A DNA stretch of 64,000 bases from Chitinophagaceae bacterium (GCA_016717285.1 JADKFU010000001.1:741232-805231), one strand, 5' to 3'. Shown: positions 27,877 through 37,651, counted from the stretch's first letter. Notes: generated by a model not told the origin, from the sequence alone. Program-made: numbers and translations.

Positions 27877-30696
27877 TTATTTAGCCAGCACAAAATTTCT
27901 CGTCTCTTCTACAAGGTAATCGCCATTGGTTTCAAAGGTAGAAAGGTAGGAAACACTTTCAGCATGATTAATCTGATTCATTACATAGATAGCCGCGGCA
28001 TTCGTCCAGGAACTTAACAGCACGGGAGAGTTAGCGATGATCTTTTTTATTAACGACAATATTTCACCTGCGTTAACCGATGTTGATTCAACTGCCTCTT
28101 GTTGCAGATGTAAATACTCAATGACCGGAATGAACTTGCTGCCGATTTTTTTAGTGACACCGAGGTCAATAATTTCAATGGCGTTCGCAAAGGTTTCTTT
28201 TCTTCCCGAACGGAGGTGTTCAAATGCTCTCAGTAATTTTGCCCTGTCAAAAATAAAGGAGAGCAGGTGAAAAATATTGGACTCACAGGTTTTAAGTTCC
28301 GTAATAAGGGCGTTGCAAAGCAGTTCAAACTCAGCACCTTTTCCTAATACACTCAGGTAACTGATAATACCACCGGCCGCATCAAGCTCAGTATAAATTA
28401 ATTTTTGAATGTTCCCGGTCATATGCGGAGGCGCAGCATAACTCATTTCTTTCATCGCCGTAATCACCATCGTTTTCACTCTGGTGTCCGTAAGTAAAAT
28501 GGATTCCAGAAACGTCCCTGCTTTTACTCCGGGGATGCGTTCTGCAATTTTAATATAGCGCTGTACAGATTTTAAACTCGTCTGAAGCAAATGTTCCGGT
28601 GAAGGAAAAAAACGGAACACTTCATCACCGCAGGAAACCAATGCTCCTATAGCTGTGCTCGTAGTGGCAGGATCTTCCAGTTTTTCAAAAATAAGAGGTA
28701 TCAGCCTGTTGCTCTTAATTTCACCGGCTGCTTCAATCGCTCTTTTTTGAACAGCCGGCGACGGATCATTGAGCAATTTGGAGAGTGAATTATAAAAATT
28801 TTTGTCGGCGGCCTTGCCAATAGTCGCGGCGGCCAGTATGCGAAACTGTTCCTCTTTATGATTCATCCAGCCCATGAGCTTGGTGCCTGCTACAATAATT
28901 GAATTAATGTCACCACTGGTGAAAAGGGCAATCATCGCTTGTTGTTGCAATTGAATGTTTGGATGATCCAGGTAGTTGAGCAGGAAGTCGGTTTGATCTT
29001 CATGCAGCCCTGACAATGTAATCAGGCATTCGATCCGCAAGTCATCAGACACCTCCTCATTCAACAAAGATTGCACAATAGGTATAACGGAAACGATCCT
29101 GCTCTCGCAGGCTTTTTTTAGCGCAAACTTTTTTACGGCCTCTTCTTCATGATGCAGCAATACACTTACAATTTCATTCAGGGCCGACTTGTCAAGTTTT
29201 TCCAGTGTATCGGCTGCATAAATCACTTCCAGCGGCCGTTTGCTTTTCATTTTTTCAAACAACAGTTGCTTGACAGCAGAATCATTAGACAGCAAAAAAT
29301 TTCCACGGAAGAAACCTGTCTTCAGAGATTCAATTAGCGTATTAATATACTGGCGATCGAGAAGGTACACCACTACTATCCATGCTGCACACATCAGCAG
29401 CAGCAGATAACAGGTGGTAGTGATGTTTAGCGAACCACTTAGTTGAATGCTTGTGAAGATAAATGCGCCGGCCGCCAGGAGTCCAAGTGGAGCCAGAATA
29501 CCTTTTGATATCAGGTGTCCCTTCAACCGGAGCAAGGGAGTCAAAGGTTGAAAAAGAACAAGTAGCAGTGGGTCCTGCAACACTGATTTCAATACTTCTG
29601 TAATTACCACCATGCTGCCGAAAGCATACAGGTAAAAGGTTACATTTCCTTCCAGGCGTTTGCTCACTAAAACGAAAATGGTAAACCCTATCAACAACAC
29701 CGGCAGAATGAGCAATGATTTTTTGATGCCCAGTTGCCGTTCAATCCTGCTCGTAAGCGTGATCTTTGCAAGAATCGCAAACACTCTTCCGGCAGCTAAA
29801 AACTGACCCAGAAAAGTCAGCAATGCCACATCATCATGAAATTGCAGTTTCACATCGCTTAAAAAGGTAAAATCGATTACGTTGAGAGAAGCCACCACAA
29901 TAAAGGACAGAATGGAGATAAGCAGAATGAGATTGTTTCCGAAAAAACTTTTAACGACTTCAATGGGGCCGGGAGTTTTAACGGCATGAATCGTCTCTTT
30001 GTGAACAACATGATGCGCAATCTTTTTGAAATCCACCTTTTTGGTACGAATAATCCATAGCATAAAAAGATAAGAAATGATAAAACATAACACGGATATA
30101 AAAAGGAAATTGCTGATTCCCAACGTACCTGCAAACGCGGAAATGGAGAGGTAACCTAACAGTTTAGCAGGTGTATCACCTGCACTCAGAATGCTGAACG
30201 TCCGTTTACTTTCACGCACATCAAAAACCTGCGAAGCAAGGCCCCAGAAAGAATTACTGCATAACAAATAAATTACCTGGTACCAGATCAGTAAAACAAC
30301 CGGTGCATACCGGTATTCCACCGAATAAATCAGGATGCGGATGATCAAAATTGAAACGGCAGATGTAATGAGAATGTACAGGATCAACCGCTGAATCGGC
30401 AGCTTGTGTTCAAGTTTTGCATATACATAATTTACCACCAGCAATATAAGGCCGGATATCATGTATACCTTAGGAAGCTCATCTACATTGAATTCGGCAA
30501 GAAATAACGCATTGGATAAAGTTAACAGCATCGCAATACCTATACTCTGGAACAACTGCAAAAAAACAGGTTGCGTACCAGCCAGGCTTCCGATGGTTTG
30601 ATATTCAGTAATCTTAAAAGAGCAGTGTTCATTCAGCAAAAAAAACTGGAAGTAAAGATGCGCAACAAAATCTATTTTACCTATAAAGGATCGCAT
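27877..30696 (-). CDS. Npt1/Npt2-like (ATP/ADP carrier-type) membrane protein with HEAT repeats
   Basis: 939 residues. The first ~430 contain about twelve membrane segments and resemble the ATP/ADP antiporter (Npt) branch of the major facilitator fold (for example SNSFWGLASQVFDVRESKR, typical of this group). Residues ~460-880 are soluble and built from HEAT-like helical repeats (SEVSDDLRIECLITLSGL type; LNDPSPAVQKRAIEAAGEI is a clear one). Such long Npt-HEAT proteins occur in many free-living Bacteroidota. Nucleotide transport is known for parasites' carriers but not shown for these. A cNMP-binding protein gene follows after 9 bases. Confidence 0.75.
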   Translation of the reverse strand: MRSFIGKIDFVAHLYFQFFLLNEHCSFKITEYQTIGSLAGTQPVFLQLFQSIGIAMLLTLSNALFLAEFNVDELPKVYMISGLILLVVNYVYAKLEHKLPIQRLILYILITSAVSILIIRILIYSVEYRYAPVVLLIWYQVIYLLCSNSFWGLASQVFDVRESKRTFSILSAGDTPAKLLGYLSISAFAGTLGISNFLFISVLCFIISYLFMLWIIRTKKVDFKKIAHHVVHKETIHAVKTPGPIEVVKSFFGNNLILLISILSFIVVASLNVIDFTFLSDVKLQFHDDVALLTFLGQFLAAGRVFAILAKITLTSRIERQLGIKKSLLILPVLLIGFTIFVLVSKRLEGNVTFYLYAFGSMVVITEVLKSVLQDPLLLVLFQPLTPLLRLKGHLISKGILAPLGLLAAGAFIFTSIQLSGSLNITTTCYLLLLMCAAWIVVVYLLDRQYINTLIESLKTGFFRGNFLLSNDSAVKQLLFEKMKSKRPLEVIYAADTLEKLDKSALNEIVSVLLHHEEEAVKKFALKKACESRIVSVIPIVQSLLNEEVSDDLRIECLITLSGLHEDQTDFLLNYLDHPNIQLQQQAMIALFTSGDINSIIVAGTKLMGWMNHKEEQFRILAAATIGKAADKNFYNSLSKLLNDPSPAVQKRAIEAAGEIKSNRLIPLIFEKLEDPATTSTAIGALVSCGDEVFRFFPSPEHLLQTSLKSVQRYIKIAERIPGVKAGTFLESILLTDTRVKTMVITAMKEMSYAAPPHMTGNIQKLIYTELDAAGGIISYLSVLGKGAEFELLCNALITELKTCESNIFHLLSFIFDRAKLLRAFEHLRSGRKETFANAIEIIDLGVTKKIGSKFIPVIEYLHLQQEAVESTSVNAGEILSLIKKIIANSPVLLSSWTNAAAIYVMNQINHAESVSYLSTFETNGDYLVEETRNFVLAK

Positions 30697-31013
30697 CCTG
30701 TGAGTATACCAATTCCTTAATTCATGATTTAAAATGCCGCCTTGATTTTTCTACAAGAAAGATTTCCGGAACTAATTAACTGTTGAACGACTAGCGTTGG
30801 ATTAAAATAGTGCCGGAGTTTATCCCGGGCCTTTTGAAGGTGCAGGCATTGGCGGTTTTACTGGTGGTTAAGTCTTCACCACCAGCTACAGTAACACCTC
30901 AAAAACTGATAAAATGATTTTTAAACAAGCTATAAGTTAACACTTGTCATCATCATTGCTTGCGTATAATCTTTTTAGTATCATTGTAAATTCAACAAAA
31001 CGCCGTTCCACTC
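30697..31013. other. 317-base intergenic region before glgA
   Basis: No gene is seen. It separates the divergent Npt/HEAT gene from the glycogen genes and should carry both promoters, but no good TTTG/TANNTTTG pair was found. A perfect 8-base hairpin, CTGGTGGT (30861-30868) and ACCACCAG (30878-30885) with a 9-base loop, is the only structure noticed. It has no T-tract and is not a typical terminator. Confidence 0.5.
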
Positions 31014-32429
31014 ATGCAGATATTACATGTTAGTGCTGAATGTTATCCTGCCGCTAAAGTAGGTGGCCTGGGTGACGTGGCCGGTGCACTACCTAAATAC
31101 CTTAACAGAGCAGGTGCCACCGCCAGCTTGGTGATGCCACATTATTATAATAAATTTTATCACGATCATAGCTGGAACAATGTAGCTGAAGGTGCGTTTA
31201 AACTAGGAGCGGTGGAATACAAATACAAGATCAGGAAAGAAGCTACTGATGCATTGGGTTTTGAACTTTTCATTACGGAAATTGAAGGTCTGCTGAATGA
31301 AGAACTTCCTTACGGTTATGAAAACGATCTGCAACGTCACCTCGGCTTTCAGATTTGCGTAGTGGATTGGTTGAGCAACCGGCAGGAAAGACCTGATGTT
31401 GTTCATTGTCATGATCATCCAACGGGACTTATTCCGTTTATGATGAATTATGGCAACAGTTACCATCACCTGAAAGAAATAAAAACAGTATTCACTATTC
31501 ACAGCGCGCAGTATCAAGGTCAGATTGGAATGGATAAGATCAACCTGCTTCCGGCTTTTGATGAATGGAAACGCGGTATGCTGGAGTGGAACAATAACAT
31601 TAATCCAATGGCATGTGCTATAAAATGTTGCTGGAGGTTTACAACTGTTTCGCCCGGCTACCTTGTGGAACTCAGGCAAAATGCGCTGGGTATTGAAAAA
31701 CTTATAAGGGATGAGCAGCAGAAGTCGCAGGGAATTCTGAATGGAATTGACGCTGATGTATGGAATCCTGAGATGGATACATGGATTGAAACAACCTACA
31801 ATGTGGCAACAGTAAACGATGGAAAATCAGTGAACAAAAAGTCGCTGTGTTATTCTTTTAAATTGAATCATGAACTTCCTTTGGTCGCCTTTATCGGACG
31901 ATTGGTGGGAGAGAAGGGCGGCGACTTATTAGCCGACAGCATCCGGCAAACTGTAATACGACAAAACAGAGGCGTGAATTTTTTGGTGCTTGGCAGTGGG
32001 GTGAATGAATATGAAAATGCACTCAATGCTTTAAAATCAGATTTGCCTGATAATTTCAATTGTTACATTGGTTATCATGAAAAGCTCGCGCACCTGATGT
32101 ATGCAGGTGCAGACTTTCTACTCATGCCTTCGCGTGTAGAACCCTGCGGACTCAATCAGTTATACGCTATGCGGTATGGAACAGTGCCAATAGTAAGAAG
32201 CACCGGAGGCTTGAAGGATACGGTAACTGACATTGCTGAAAAAGATGGATTTGGAATCCGGTTCGAACAGATTACGGTTGCGGCTATTGATGTAGCGGTG
32301 GAAAGAGCATTGACATTGTATCACGACAAGCAGTCAATGTCAGGCGTTAAAGAGAAAATAATGAAGTTTGATCATTCATGGGATCATGCTGCAGAAGTTT
32401 ACATGGAATTATACCGGTCAATGCAATGA
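31014..32429 (+). CDS. glgA: Glycogen synthase (GT5)
   Basis: 471 residues. The ADP-glucose binding motif KVGGLGDVAG is at residues 15-24. The C-terminal half has FIGRLVGEKGGDL, and MPSRVEPCGLNQLYAMRYGT followed by STGGLKDTV, the usual GT5 signature. The enzyme elongates alpha-1,4-glucan from an ADP-glucose donor. The Bacteroidota form lacks the long tails of plant enzymes, and the length is normal. It is followed on the same strand after 81 bases by glgC, which makes the donor, so the two likely act together in glycogen storage. Confidence 0.95.
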   Translation: MQILHVSAECYPAAKVGGLGDVAGALPKYLNRAGATASLVMPHYYNKFYHDHSWNNVAEGAFKLGAVEYKYKIRKEATDALGFELFITEIEGLLNEELPYGYENDLQRHLGFQICVVDWLSNRQERPDVVHCHDHPTGLIPFMMNYGNSYHHLKEIKTVFTIHSAQYQGQIGMDKINLLPAFDEWKRGMLEWNNNINPMACAIKCCWRFTTVSPGYLVELRQNALGIEKLIRDEQQKSQGILNGIDADVWNPEMDTWIETTYNVATVNDGKSVNKKSLCYSFKLNHELPLVAFIGRLVGEKGGDLLADSIRQTVIRQNRGVNFLVLGSGVNEYENALNALKSDLPDNFNCYIGYHEKLAHLMYAGADFLLMPSRVEPCGLNQLYAMRYGTVPIVRSTGGLKDTVTDIAEKDGFGIRFEQITVAAIDVAVERALTLYHDKQSMSGVKEKIMKFDHSWDHAAEVYMELYRSMQ

Positions 32430-32510
32430 ACATTCATTTGCAAATGCTTAAGTTGAAGGTTCAGATCAGAGTGGCTTAAATTTTTTTAATCAAACGGAAA
32501 TAAAAATATT

Positions 32511-33788
32511 ATGCAACAGGAAAAAGTGTTGGCAGTTATTCTCGGCGGTGGAGCCGGAACGCGTTTATCGCCGCTTACCGCATCACGTTCAAAGCCCGCG
32601 GTACCGATTGCCGGAAAGTACCGGCTGGTGGATATACCTGTTTCCAACTGTATCAACTCGGGTATACAACGAATGTTTGTGCTCACTCAATTCAATTCAG
32701 CATCCTTGAACAAGCACATCAAGAATACCTATCACTTCAGTGCTTTCAGCAAAGCTTTTGTAGATATTCTTGCCGCGGAGCAAACGCCCGATAATCCAAG
32801 GTGGTTTATGGGAACGGCTGATGCGGTACGCCAATCATTGCATCACCTCAACAACAATGATTATGAATATGTATTGATCCTTTCAGGTGACCAATTGTAC
32901 CAGATGAATTTTATGGACCTGTTGGATTATCATGAAAAAATGGGAGCCGAAATTTCTATTGCTACCATTCCGGTTAATGGAAGGGACGCACCGGAATATG
33001 GCATTATGAAAACTACTGCGGAAGGATTTATTGAATCATTTATTGAAAAGCCAAAGAAGGAATTGTTGCCGGCATGGACATCAGAAGTAAGTGATTCAAT
33101 GAAGGCGCAGGGAAGAGAATATCTTGCGTCGATGGGCATTTATGTATTCAACAAAAAAACCCTTATTGATCTGCTCGAAGAAAAGATTGATGCAACAGAT
33201 TTTGGAAAAGAAATAATTCCGCAGTCGATCGGTAACCATAAAATACTCAGTTATCAGCATGAAGGTTATTGGACGGACATTGGGAATATACGTTCTTATT
33301 TTGAAGCCAACCTTGCACTCACCGATGAAATTCCGGATTTCAATTTATTCGATAACAGAAATGTGATTTATACGCATGCACGAATGCTGCCACCTGCAAA
33401 AATTTCGGGTACCACGTTAAATGCGTCCATCGTAGCGGAGGGCAGCATTGTAAGAGCTGCCAAAATCGACCGTTCTATAATCGGTATACGTTCAAGGATT
33501 GGTGAAGGGAGTGTGATTGTAAGCAGCTATATAATAGGTAATGATTCCTTTCAGACACTCGAATCCATCAAAGAATCGATTCGTAAAGGCATTCCCATTA
33601 TTGGAATCGGTGACCGGTGTTACATACAGAATACCATCATCGATAAAGATTGTTATATCGGCAACGATGTACACATTAAAGGCGGCAGTCACCTTCCAGA
33701 TATGGAAACCAATATTCTTACCGTGAAAGATGGAATTGTGGTTGTAAAGAAAGGAGCCATTGTTCCGGATCGTTTTGGATTAGGATAA
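32511..33788 (+). CDS. glgC: Glucose-1-phosphate adenylyltransferase
   Basis: 425 residues, the full family length. The nucleotide-binding start LGGGAGTRLSPLTASRSKPA and LVDIPVSNCINSGI are diagnostic of GlgC. IEKPKKE, YWTDIGNIRSYFEAN and the C-terminal left-handed beta-helix hexapeptide repeats follow in order (GSIVRAAKIDRSIIGIRSRI). It forms ADP-glucose from ATP and glucose-1-phosphate, the first committed step to glycogen. It lies directly downstream of glgA. Confidence 0.95.
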   Translation: MQQEKVLAVILGGGAGTRLSPLTASRSKPAVPIAGKYRLVDIPVSNCINSGIQRMFVLTQFNSASLNKHIKNTYHFSAFSKAFVDILAAEQTPDNPRWFMGTADAVRQSLHHLNNNDYEYVLILSGDQLYQMNFMDLLDYHEKMGAEISIATIPVNGRDAPEYGIMKTTAEGFIESFIEKPKKELLPAWTSEVSDSMKAQGREYLASMGIYVFNKKTLIDLLEEKIDATDFGKEIIPQSIGNHKILSYQHEGYWTDIGNIRSYFEANLALTDEIPDFNLFDNRNVIYTHARMLPPAKISGTTLNASIVAEGSIVRAAKIDRSIIGIRSRIGEGSVIVSSYIIGNDSFQTLESIKESIRKGIPIIGIGDRCYIQNTIIDKDCYIGNDVHIKGGSHLPDMETNILTVKDGIVVVKKGAIVPDRFGLG

Positions 33789-33828
33789 CAATATTTTTTT
33801 CAGCTTCTAAAATCAATGTACAGATAGC

Positions 33829-34035
33829 GTGGATTCCTTTAAAATAAAAGGCGACTTCATTAAATTGAATCAACTCTTGAAACTCATGGGATGGTGTAGT
33901 TCAGGAGCTGAAGCTAATGCAGCGATTGAGCAGGGACTTGTGATGGTAAATGGAAATGTGGAAACCAGGAAAAGAAATAAAATCATGCCTTCCTTTCAAG
34001 TAACCTACGGTGCCAATACAGTTTTGATAGAATAA
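33829..34035 (+). CDS. Small S4-domain RNA-binding protein
   Basis: 68 residues from a GTG start (the only plausible one: the ATG just upstream runs into a stop after three codons). FIKLNQLLKLMGWCSSGAEANAAIEQGLV followed by VNGNVETRKRNKI is the compact S4 fold of the YbcJ/RluB-like RNA-binding family. It starts 40 bases after glgC on the same strand and may be read from the same transcript, though no functional link to glycogen is known. Confidence 0.85.
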   Translation: MDSFKIKGDFIKLNQLLKLMGWCSSGAEANAAIEQGLVMVNGNVETRKRNKIMPSFQVTYGANTVLIE

Positions 34036-34111
34036 TCAGATGGTGATGCGTTCTGTATGATCATTATTGTTTTGCAGGAAAAGAGTTTATCAGTGATATA
34101 GTTGGAAAATT

Positions 34112-34249
34112 CTAAAACCAGATTCCGTTTTCCTGTTTATATTTTGTATGACCCCTGCAGTCTTTCTTCGTGCTTGCGCAACCCGATATCATAATAGTAC
34201 CTGATAGCAGGAAAACAAAAAGCAGGAATTTTGACTTTTGAATAAACAT
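34112..34249 (-). CDS. Very small lipoprotein
   Basis: The ATG at 34249 begins MFIQKSKFLLFVFLLSG, a lipoprotein signal that ends TIMISGC, a good lipobox, leaving a mature part of only 17 residues (ASTKKDCRGHTKYKQEN region). 45 residues in all. The open frame extends further upstream, but the signal peptide fixes the start. Similar tiny lipoproteins ending in a Cys-containing polar tail occur widely in Bacteroidota; function is unknown. Confidence 0.6.
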   Translation of the reverse strand: MFIQKSKFLLFVFLLSGTIMISGCASTKKDCRGHTKYKQENGIWF

Positions 34250-34607
34250 GAAATATTGAACGTGCCGCAGAATTCTATAGTATATTTTCAGGTAATGAAA
34301 CTGCTTTGAAAATGATTGACACGAAAGCCCGGCAAGCATCAAAAATATTTTGCGTATTCATCCGTGCTTCCGTAGTAAAATTAGTATAGCTCATAAGTCA
34401 AAAAAAATCACGGTCAATGAAATTTTCTTTTTTCAAAATAAATTCCGTGCTCTACCTCGCTTCCATGGCATTATTATAGCTTAGAAGACAATTGATTCCA
34501 ATTCATTATAATTTTCGTTTTTCAAAAAAATCCGTATACATCCTGGTTTACGTGGCAACATAATTTGTGTTTCCATGTTTTCCATTAGAAAAAAAAGGAT
34601 AACAACC
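34250..34607. other. Intergenic stretch before the DedA gene
   Basis: AT-rich sequence without a supported gene. Two similar phrases (TTTTC..AAAATAAATTCCGTG and TTTTTCAAAAAAATCCGTA) suggest weak internal repetition. Nothing else was recognised. Confidence 0.4.
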
Positions 34608-35285
34608 ATGATATTACTTGCTGAAATTCAAACCCTAACCCAGAGCATTACCGGACAACTCAATCCTGAGTCGCTCATTCGCAATGGTGGATTGCTGCTG
34701 ATCATGCTTTTAGTATTTGCACAGACGGGATTGTTCTTCTGTTTCTTTTTACCTGGCGGATCGCTGCTGTTTACAACCGGCGTGATGGCTGCTTCCGGTG
34801 TGTTGCATCAGGATATTTTTACAATAAGTGCTGCTTTAATTGCCGCTTCGTTTTCAGGAACAATAACGGGTTATTGGTTCGGACGCACTACAGGTCCGCT
34901 GCTTTATCAACGAAGAGACTCTGCGTTTTTCAAAAAACAACACCTCGCAATTGCGGAAGCTTTTTATAAAAAGTATGGCGTGCTTGCATTAACCATCGGA
35001 CTATTTTTTCCGGTCATCCGCACTTTTGCGCCCATTATTGCTGGACTCATCAAAGTGCATTTCGGACGGTTTCTGTTGCTCACTTTTTTTGGTTCTGCGC
35101 TTTGGATTCTCGCCATGGTGCTTCCCGGATACTATCTGGGTAGCCTTCCATTCTTAAAAGATTATCTCACCTGGATTGTGATCGCCATTATCGTTATCGT
35201 TACCATTCCTGCAGGCCTGCGAATGATCAAAGAGTTCCGCGTATTTAAAAAGCAGGAAGAAGACAAGCAAAAGGAGCATTCATAA
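34608..35285 (+). CDS. DedA/SNARE-associated family membrane protein
   Basis: 225 residues from the ATG at 34608 (MILLAEIQTLTQSITG); an ATG at 34575 would add 11 basic residues. Five to six hydrophobic segments are visible. The DedA core is recognisable: an acidic-aromatic FFCFFLPGGSLLFTTG, GYWFGRTTGPLLY, and FFPVIRTFAPIIAGL with the conserved Arg and Pro residues. The family functions in lipid (undecaprenyl phosphate or phospholipid) flipping and membrane homeostasis. The gene is alone on the strand. Confidence 0.88.
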   Translation: MILLAEIQTLTQSITGQLNPESLIRNGGLLLIMLLVFAQTGLFFCFFLPGGSLLFTTGVMAASGVLHQDIFTISAALIAASFSGTITGYWFGRTTGPLLYQRRDSAFFKKQHLAIAEAFYKKYGVLALTIGLFFPVIRTFAPIIAGLIKVHFGRFLLLTFFGSALWILAMVLPGYYLGSLPFLKDYLTWIVIAIIVIVTIPAGLRMIKEFRVFKKQEEDKQKEHS

Positions 35286-35407
35286 ATTGAGCGGTAGCAC
35301 AAACTTTTTTGCATCTGCTTCCATGTTGTATCCAAACAGCTTTTTATAATTGAAAAGTCGCGTTGAAGTTTTGTTCCGGAATACCTTCCTGATTATTTTA
35401 TGCTGAA

Positions 35408-36445
35408 TTATACGGGCTGCTTCCAAAGGAGTTGAGCCTTGCTTTCCAGCTCCGATTGGTTTTTCATCAGTTGCAATTGCGTTTCTACGGTAACGGCATC
35501 TTCCTGCACATGCTGATAATCATCATAAGGACCACGTTTCGCAAAAGCCTTCCAGGAAACAGCAAGGGTGTCAATCAATACGAGGAAAGCAATCAGGAAA
35601 TATCTCACGGATTTTGCATTGGAGCCGGGCATGCTTTCCAGTTGTACAAGTGCGTTTTCTCTCGCTATATAACCATTGCTGAAAGTGTTTGCATATTTCG
35701 TAAGCGCTTCCTGTTTCAGTAATGCTGCGGTTGCTTTGTTGGTGCTGTCATGAGCATAGAGCACATTTAATTCATGCTCGGTTTGTGCGAGTTGCTGATT
35801 AATAGTAGCCGCTCTTTTCTGATAACCTGGAATTCCTGATGTGGATCCGCAGTCGGTGTTAATTTTTACATCCGATTGTTCATAGATCAACAATTTGCGC
35901 AGACATTGTACATCGGCTTCCTTCGCTGCAATCACTTCTTTGAGTTCAGCTGCTTTTGCATCATGGTCATTTCGGATTATTTGCTCGGCCTGTACTTTGT
36001 TGGCTGCCATTACCTGTTCAATATCTTTATGAAAGTAGAGCAGCGTAAACGGATGTGCGATACCAACACCGATAAATGCTGCAAGTACAAAGCGGCTCAG
36101 AAAAGCAAAGGAGAAAAAATCATGCAACAGGTTTTTTACTTCAATGTCGCGTTGCTGTGAACCGGGTTTGCGCAGGTTATTAGCCTTCCGGAATGAAGAA
36201 ACCAAAAAGCGGTCAGCAAAGAAAATGATAACAGCCCAGCAAATACCCGCCGGAATAAATTCATACCAATGTTCTGTAAATGTAGAAATGGCATAGGTCA
36301 TCGTAAACAGAGCAAGCACAGCAGGAATAAGAATTAACGTGCCGTAGCCCGCGTGCTTGATGTGTTCGGATCGTGGACATTTTGAAAGAACGTCAGGGTT
36401 GGAGCCGGCGCACCAGATCAGGAACTGATAAGCAGTTTGTTTCAT
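35408..36445 (-). CDS. DUF4407 membrane protein
   Basis: 345 residues. It starts with FLIWCAGSNPDVLSKCPRSE, typical of DUF4407, followed by two membrane segments around residues 35-75, another near 110-135 and a last one near 285-300. Between the last two is a long charged, probably coiled-coil segment (residues ~140-270) containing a Cys pair (VQCLRKLL and TDCGSTSGIPG). The family is found in Bacteroidota and actinobacteria without a known function. Confidence 0.8.
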   Translation of the reverse strand: MKQTAYQFLIWCAGSNPDVLSKCPRSEHIKHAGYGTLILIPAVLALFTMTYAISTFTEHWYEFIPAGICWAVIIFFADRFLVSSFRKANNLRKPGSQQRDIEVKNLLHDFFSFAFLSRFVLAAFIGVGIAHPFTLLYFHKDIEQVMAANKVQAEQIIRNDHDAKAAELKEVIAAKEADVQCLRKLLIYEQSDVKINTDCGSTSGIPGYQKRAATINQQLAQTEHELNVLYAHDSTNKATAALLKQEALTKYANTFSNGYIARENALVQLESMPGSNAKSVRYFLIAFLVLIDTLAVSWKAFAKRGPYDDYQHVQEDAVTVETQLQLMKNQSELESKAQLLWKQPV

Positions 36446-36672
36446 GCAACATGGTTTGATGAGTGTAGAATAGTGCTATAGCGTCTGCAACGTCAATTTG
36501 TTACTTGAATAATCAGGCAGTTTACAAAGCATCAAACCTGGAAGGGGAGTTTGAAAAAGAATGAAAAACGCAACGATCATTCAAATAGTATATGTCAGCA
36601 CTTTGGGTTAATACCAGCCGGACAATGAATATCCGGAGTAAGAACGGCGTCCGAATGAATTTTTTGAAGTGC

Positions 36673-36683
36673 TTGTAACTTTT
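36673..36683 (+). promoter_or_regulatory. ECF-type promoter element before the small secreted protein gene
   Basis: TTGTAACTTTT lies 46 bases before the start of the gene at 36730. The same 10-mer TGTAACTTTT is found upstream of the ECF sigma gene at 37129-37139. In many Bacteroidota the promoters of ECF sigma operons carry such a TGTAAC box. The shared element suggests both units are driven by the same sigma factor. Confidence 0.5.
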
Positions 36684-36729
36684 AAGAAGATGTCGCCGTC
36701 CTACTGTCAAACCAACAAAAGCAATAACC

Positions 36730-37035
36730 ATGAAAAAAATTATTCTAATAACAACTTTTGCAGTGTTACTCGGCAATCAATTAGTGAGTGCTCAAAGTTT
36801 AGGGTCACAAAATTCTAAAACAGTGGATTATGTTTGGGCTACACAAACAACGGTGGGCAAGCAGCATAGTGCTGTTTTGGACAAGATGCAACAGGAAACG
36901 GAAGAGTTGATGCTGGCCATAACACCTGCGCCTTTGGTTTCCCTTGCACGTTTGATTGATCAGAAACTGCAGGATGGTAGAAATAATAAAGCGGTGCGGA
37001 AGGCGAAGAAAGAGAACAGCACTTGTAAACTGTAA
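36730..37035 (+). CDS. Small secreted protein
   Basis: 101 residues. A signal peptide (MKKIILITTFAVLLGNQLVSAQ) precedes a short, mainly helical and basic domain (LDKMQQETEELMLAITPAPL, then LIDQKLQDGRNNKAVRKAKK). No family was recognised. It lies 130 bases upstream of the ECF sigma gene and shares a promoter-like TGTAACTTTT element with it, so it may be a member of the same regulon. Confidence 0.6.
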   Translation: MKKIILITTFAVLLGNQLVSAQSLGSQNSKTVDYVWATQTTVGKQHSAVLDKMQQETEELMLAITPAPLVSLARLIDQKLQDGRNNKAVRKAKKENSTCKL

Positions 37036-37128
37036 TTAATTTTAAGGGGAATAGGGGAAACGATTACCAGTGTGAGAAGGGGTGTTGGCGATTTGAGGAG
37101 GTGCATTATTCGGAAATTTCCCTATAAA

Positions 37129-37139
37129 CTGTAACTTTT
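37129..37139 (+). promoter_or_regulatory. ECF-type promoter element before the sigma factor gene
   Basis: CTGTAACTTTT ends 26 bases before the ATG of the ECF sigma gene; GGAAATTTCCC lies just upstream at 37112-37122. Together with the copy at 36673 it suggests autoregulation by the encoded sigma factor. Confidence 0.5.
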
Positions 37140-37165
37140 CGGAAACCAAACCGCCGTACCACCGG

Positions 37166-37651
37166 ATGACACCGCAGGAATACAACAAAGCTGTTGATCA
37201 GTATGCTGATCGCGTATATCGTTTCATTCTAAAAAATATACGCAACAGCGATGATGCACAGGATGTGGTGCAAAATGCTTTTGAGATTATGTGGAAGAAT
37301 CACGAGCATGTAGATTATGCCAAGAGCAGGTCGTACCTGTTCACGGTGGCTTATCACAACATGATCGATCAGTTCAGGAAGCGGAAGAATGATGCGGATT
37401 TAACGGATGAACATACGCAGGTGCAGGGGAGAAGCAGCCAGTTTACAGGTGCTAAAGACGCTTTGGAATTGGGATTGTCAAAGTTGCCCGAAATGCAAAA
37501 GTCTGTTGTACTGTTGAGAGATTATGAAGGGTACAGTTATGAGGAGATTGGAGAAATCACAGGATTGAATGAATCGCAGGTGAAAGTGTACATCTTTCGT
37601 GCACGCACTGCTTTAAAGAATTTTTTAGTTACACCTGAAAATGCGATCTGA
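37166..37651 (+). CDS. ECF-type RNA polymerase sigma factor
   Basis: 161 residues with only regions 2 and 4. Region 2 shows DAQDVVQNAFEIMWKN and LFTVAYHNMIDQFRKRK. Region 4 shows LPEMQKSVVLLRDYEGYSY followed by the helix-turn-helix EEIGEITGLNESQVKVYIFRAR. It directs RNA polymerase to a small set of promoters, probably including its own. The stop overlaps the earliest start of the anti-sigma-like gene, typical of a sigma/anti-sigma pair, and three envelope protein genes follow in the same direction. Confidence 0.93.
   Translation: MTPQEYNKAVDQYADRVYRFILKNIRNSDDAQDVVQNAFEIMWKNHEHVDYAKSRSYLFTVAYHNMIDQFRKRKNDADLTDEHTQVQGRSSQFTGAKDALELGLSKLPEMQKSVVLLRDYEGYSYEEIGEITGLNESQVKVYIFRARTALKNFLVTPENAI

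Noticed and set aside
30861..30885. Terminator or riboswitch before glgA
   Set aside because: A lone 8-base hairpin without a T-tract and no wider conserved structure.
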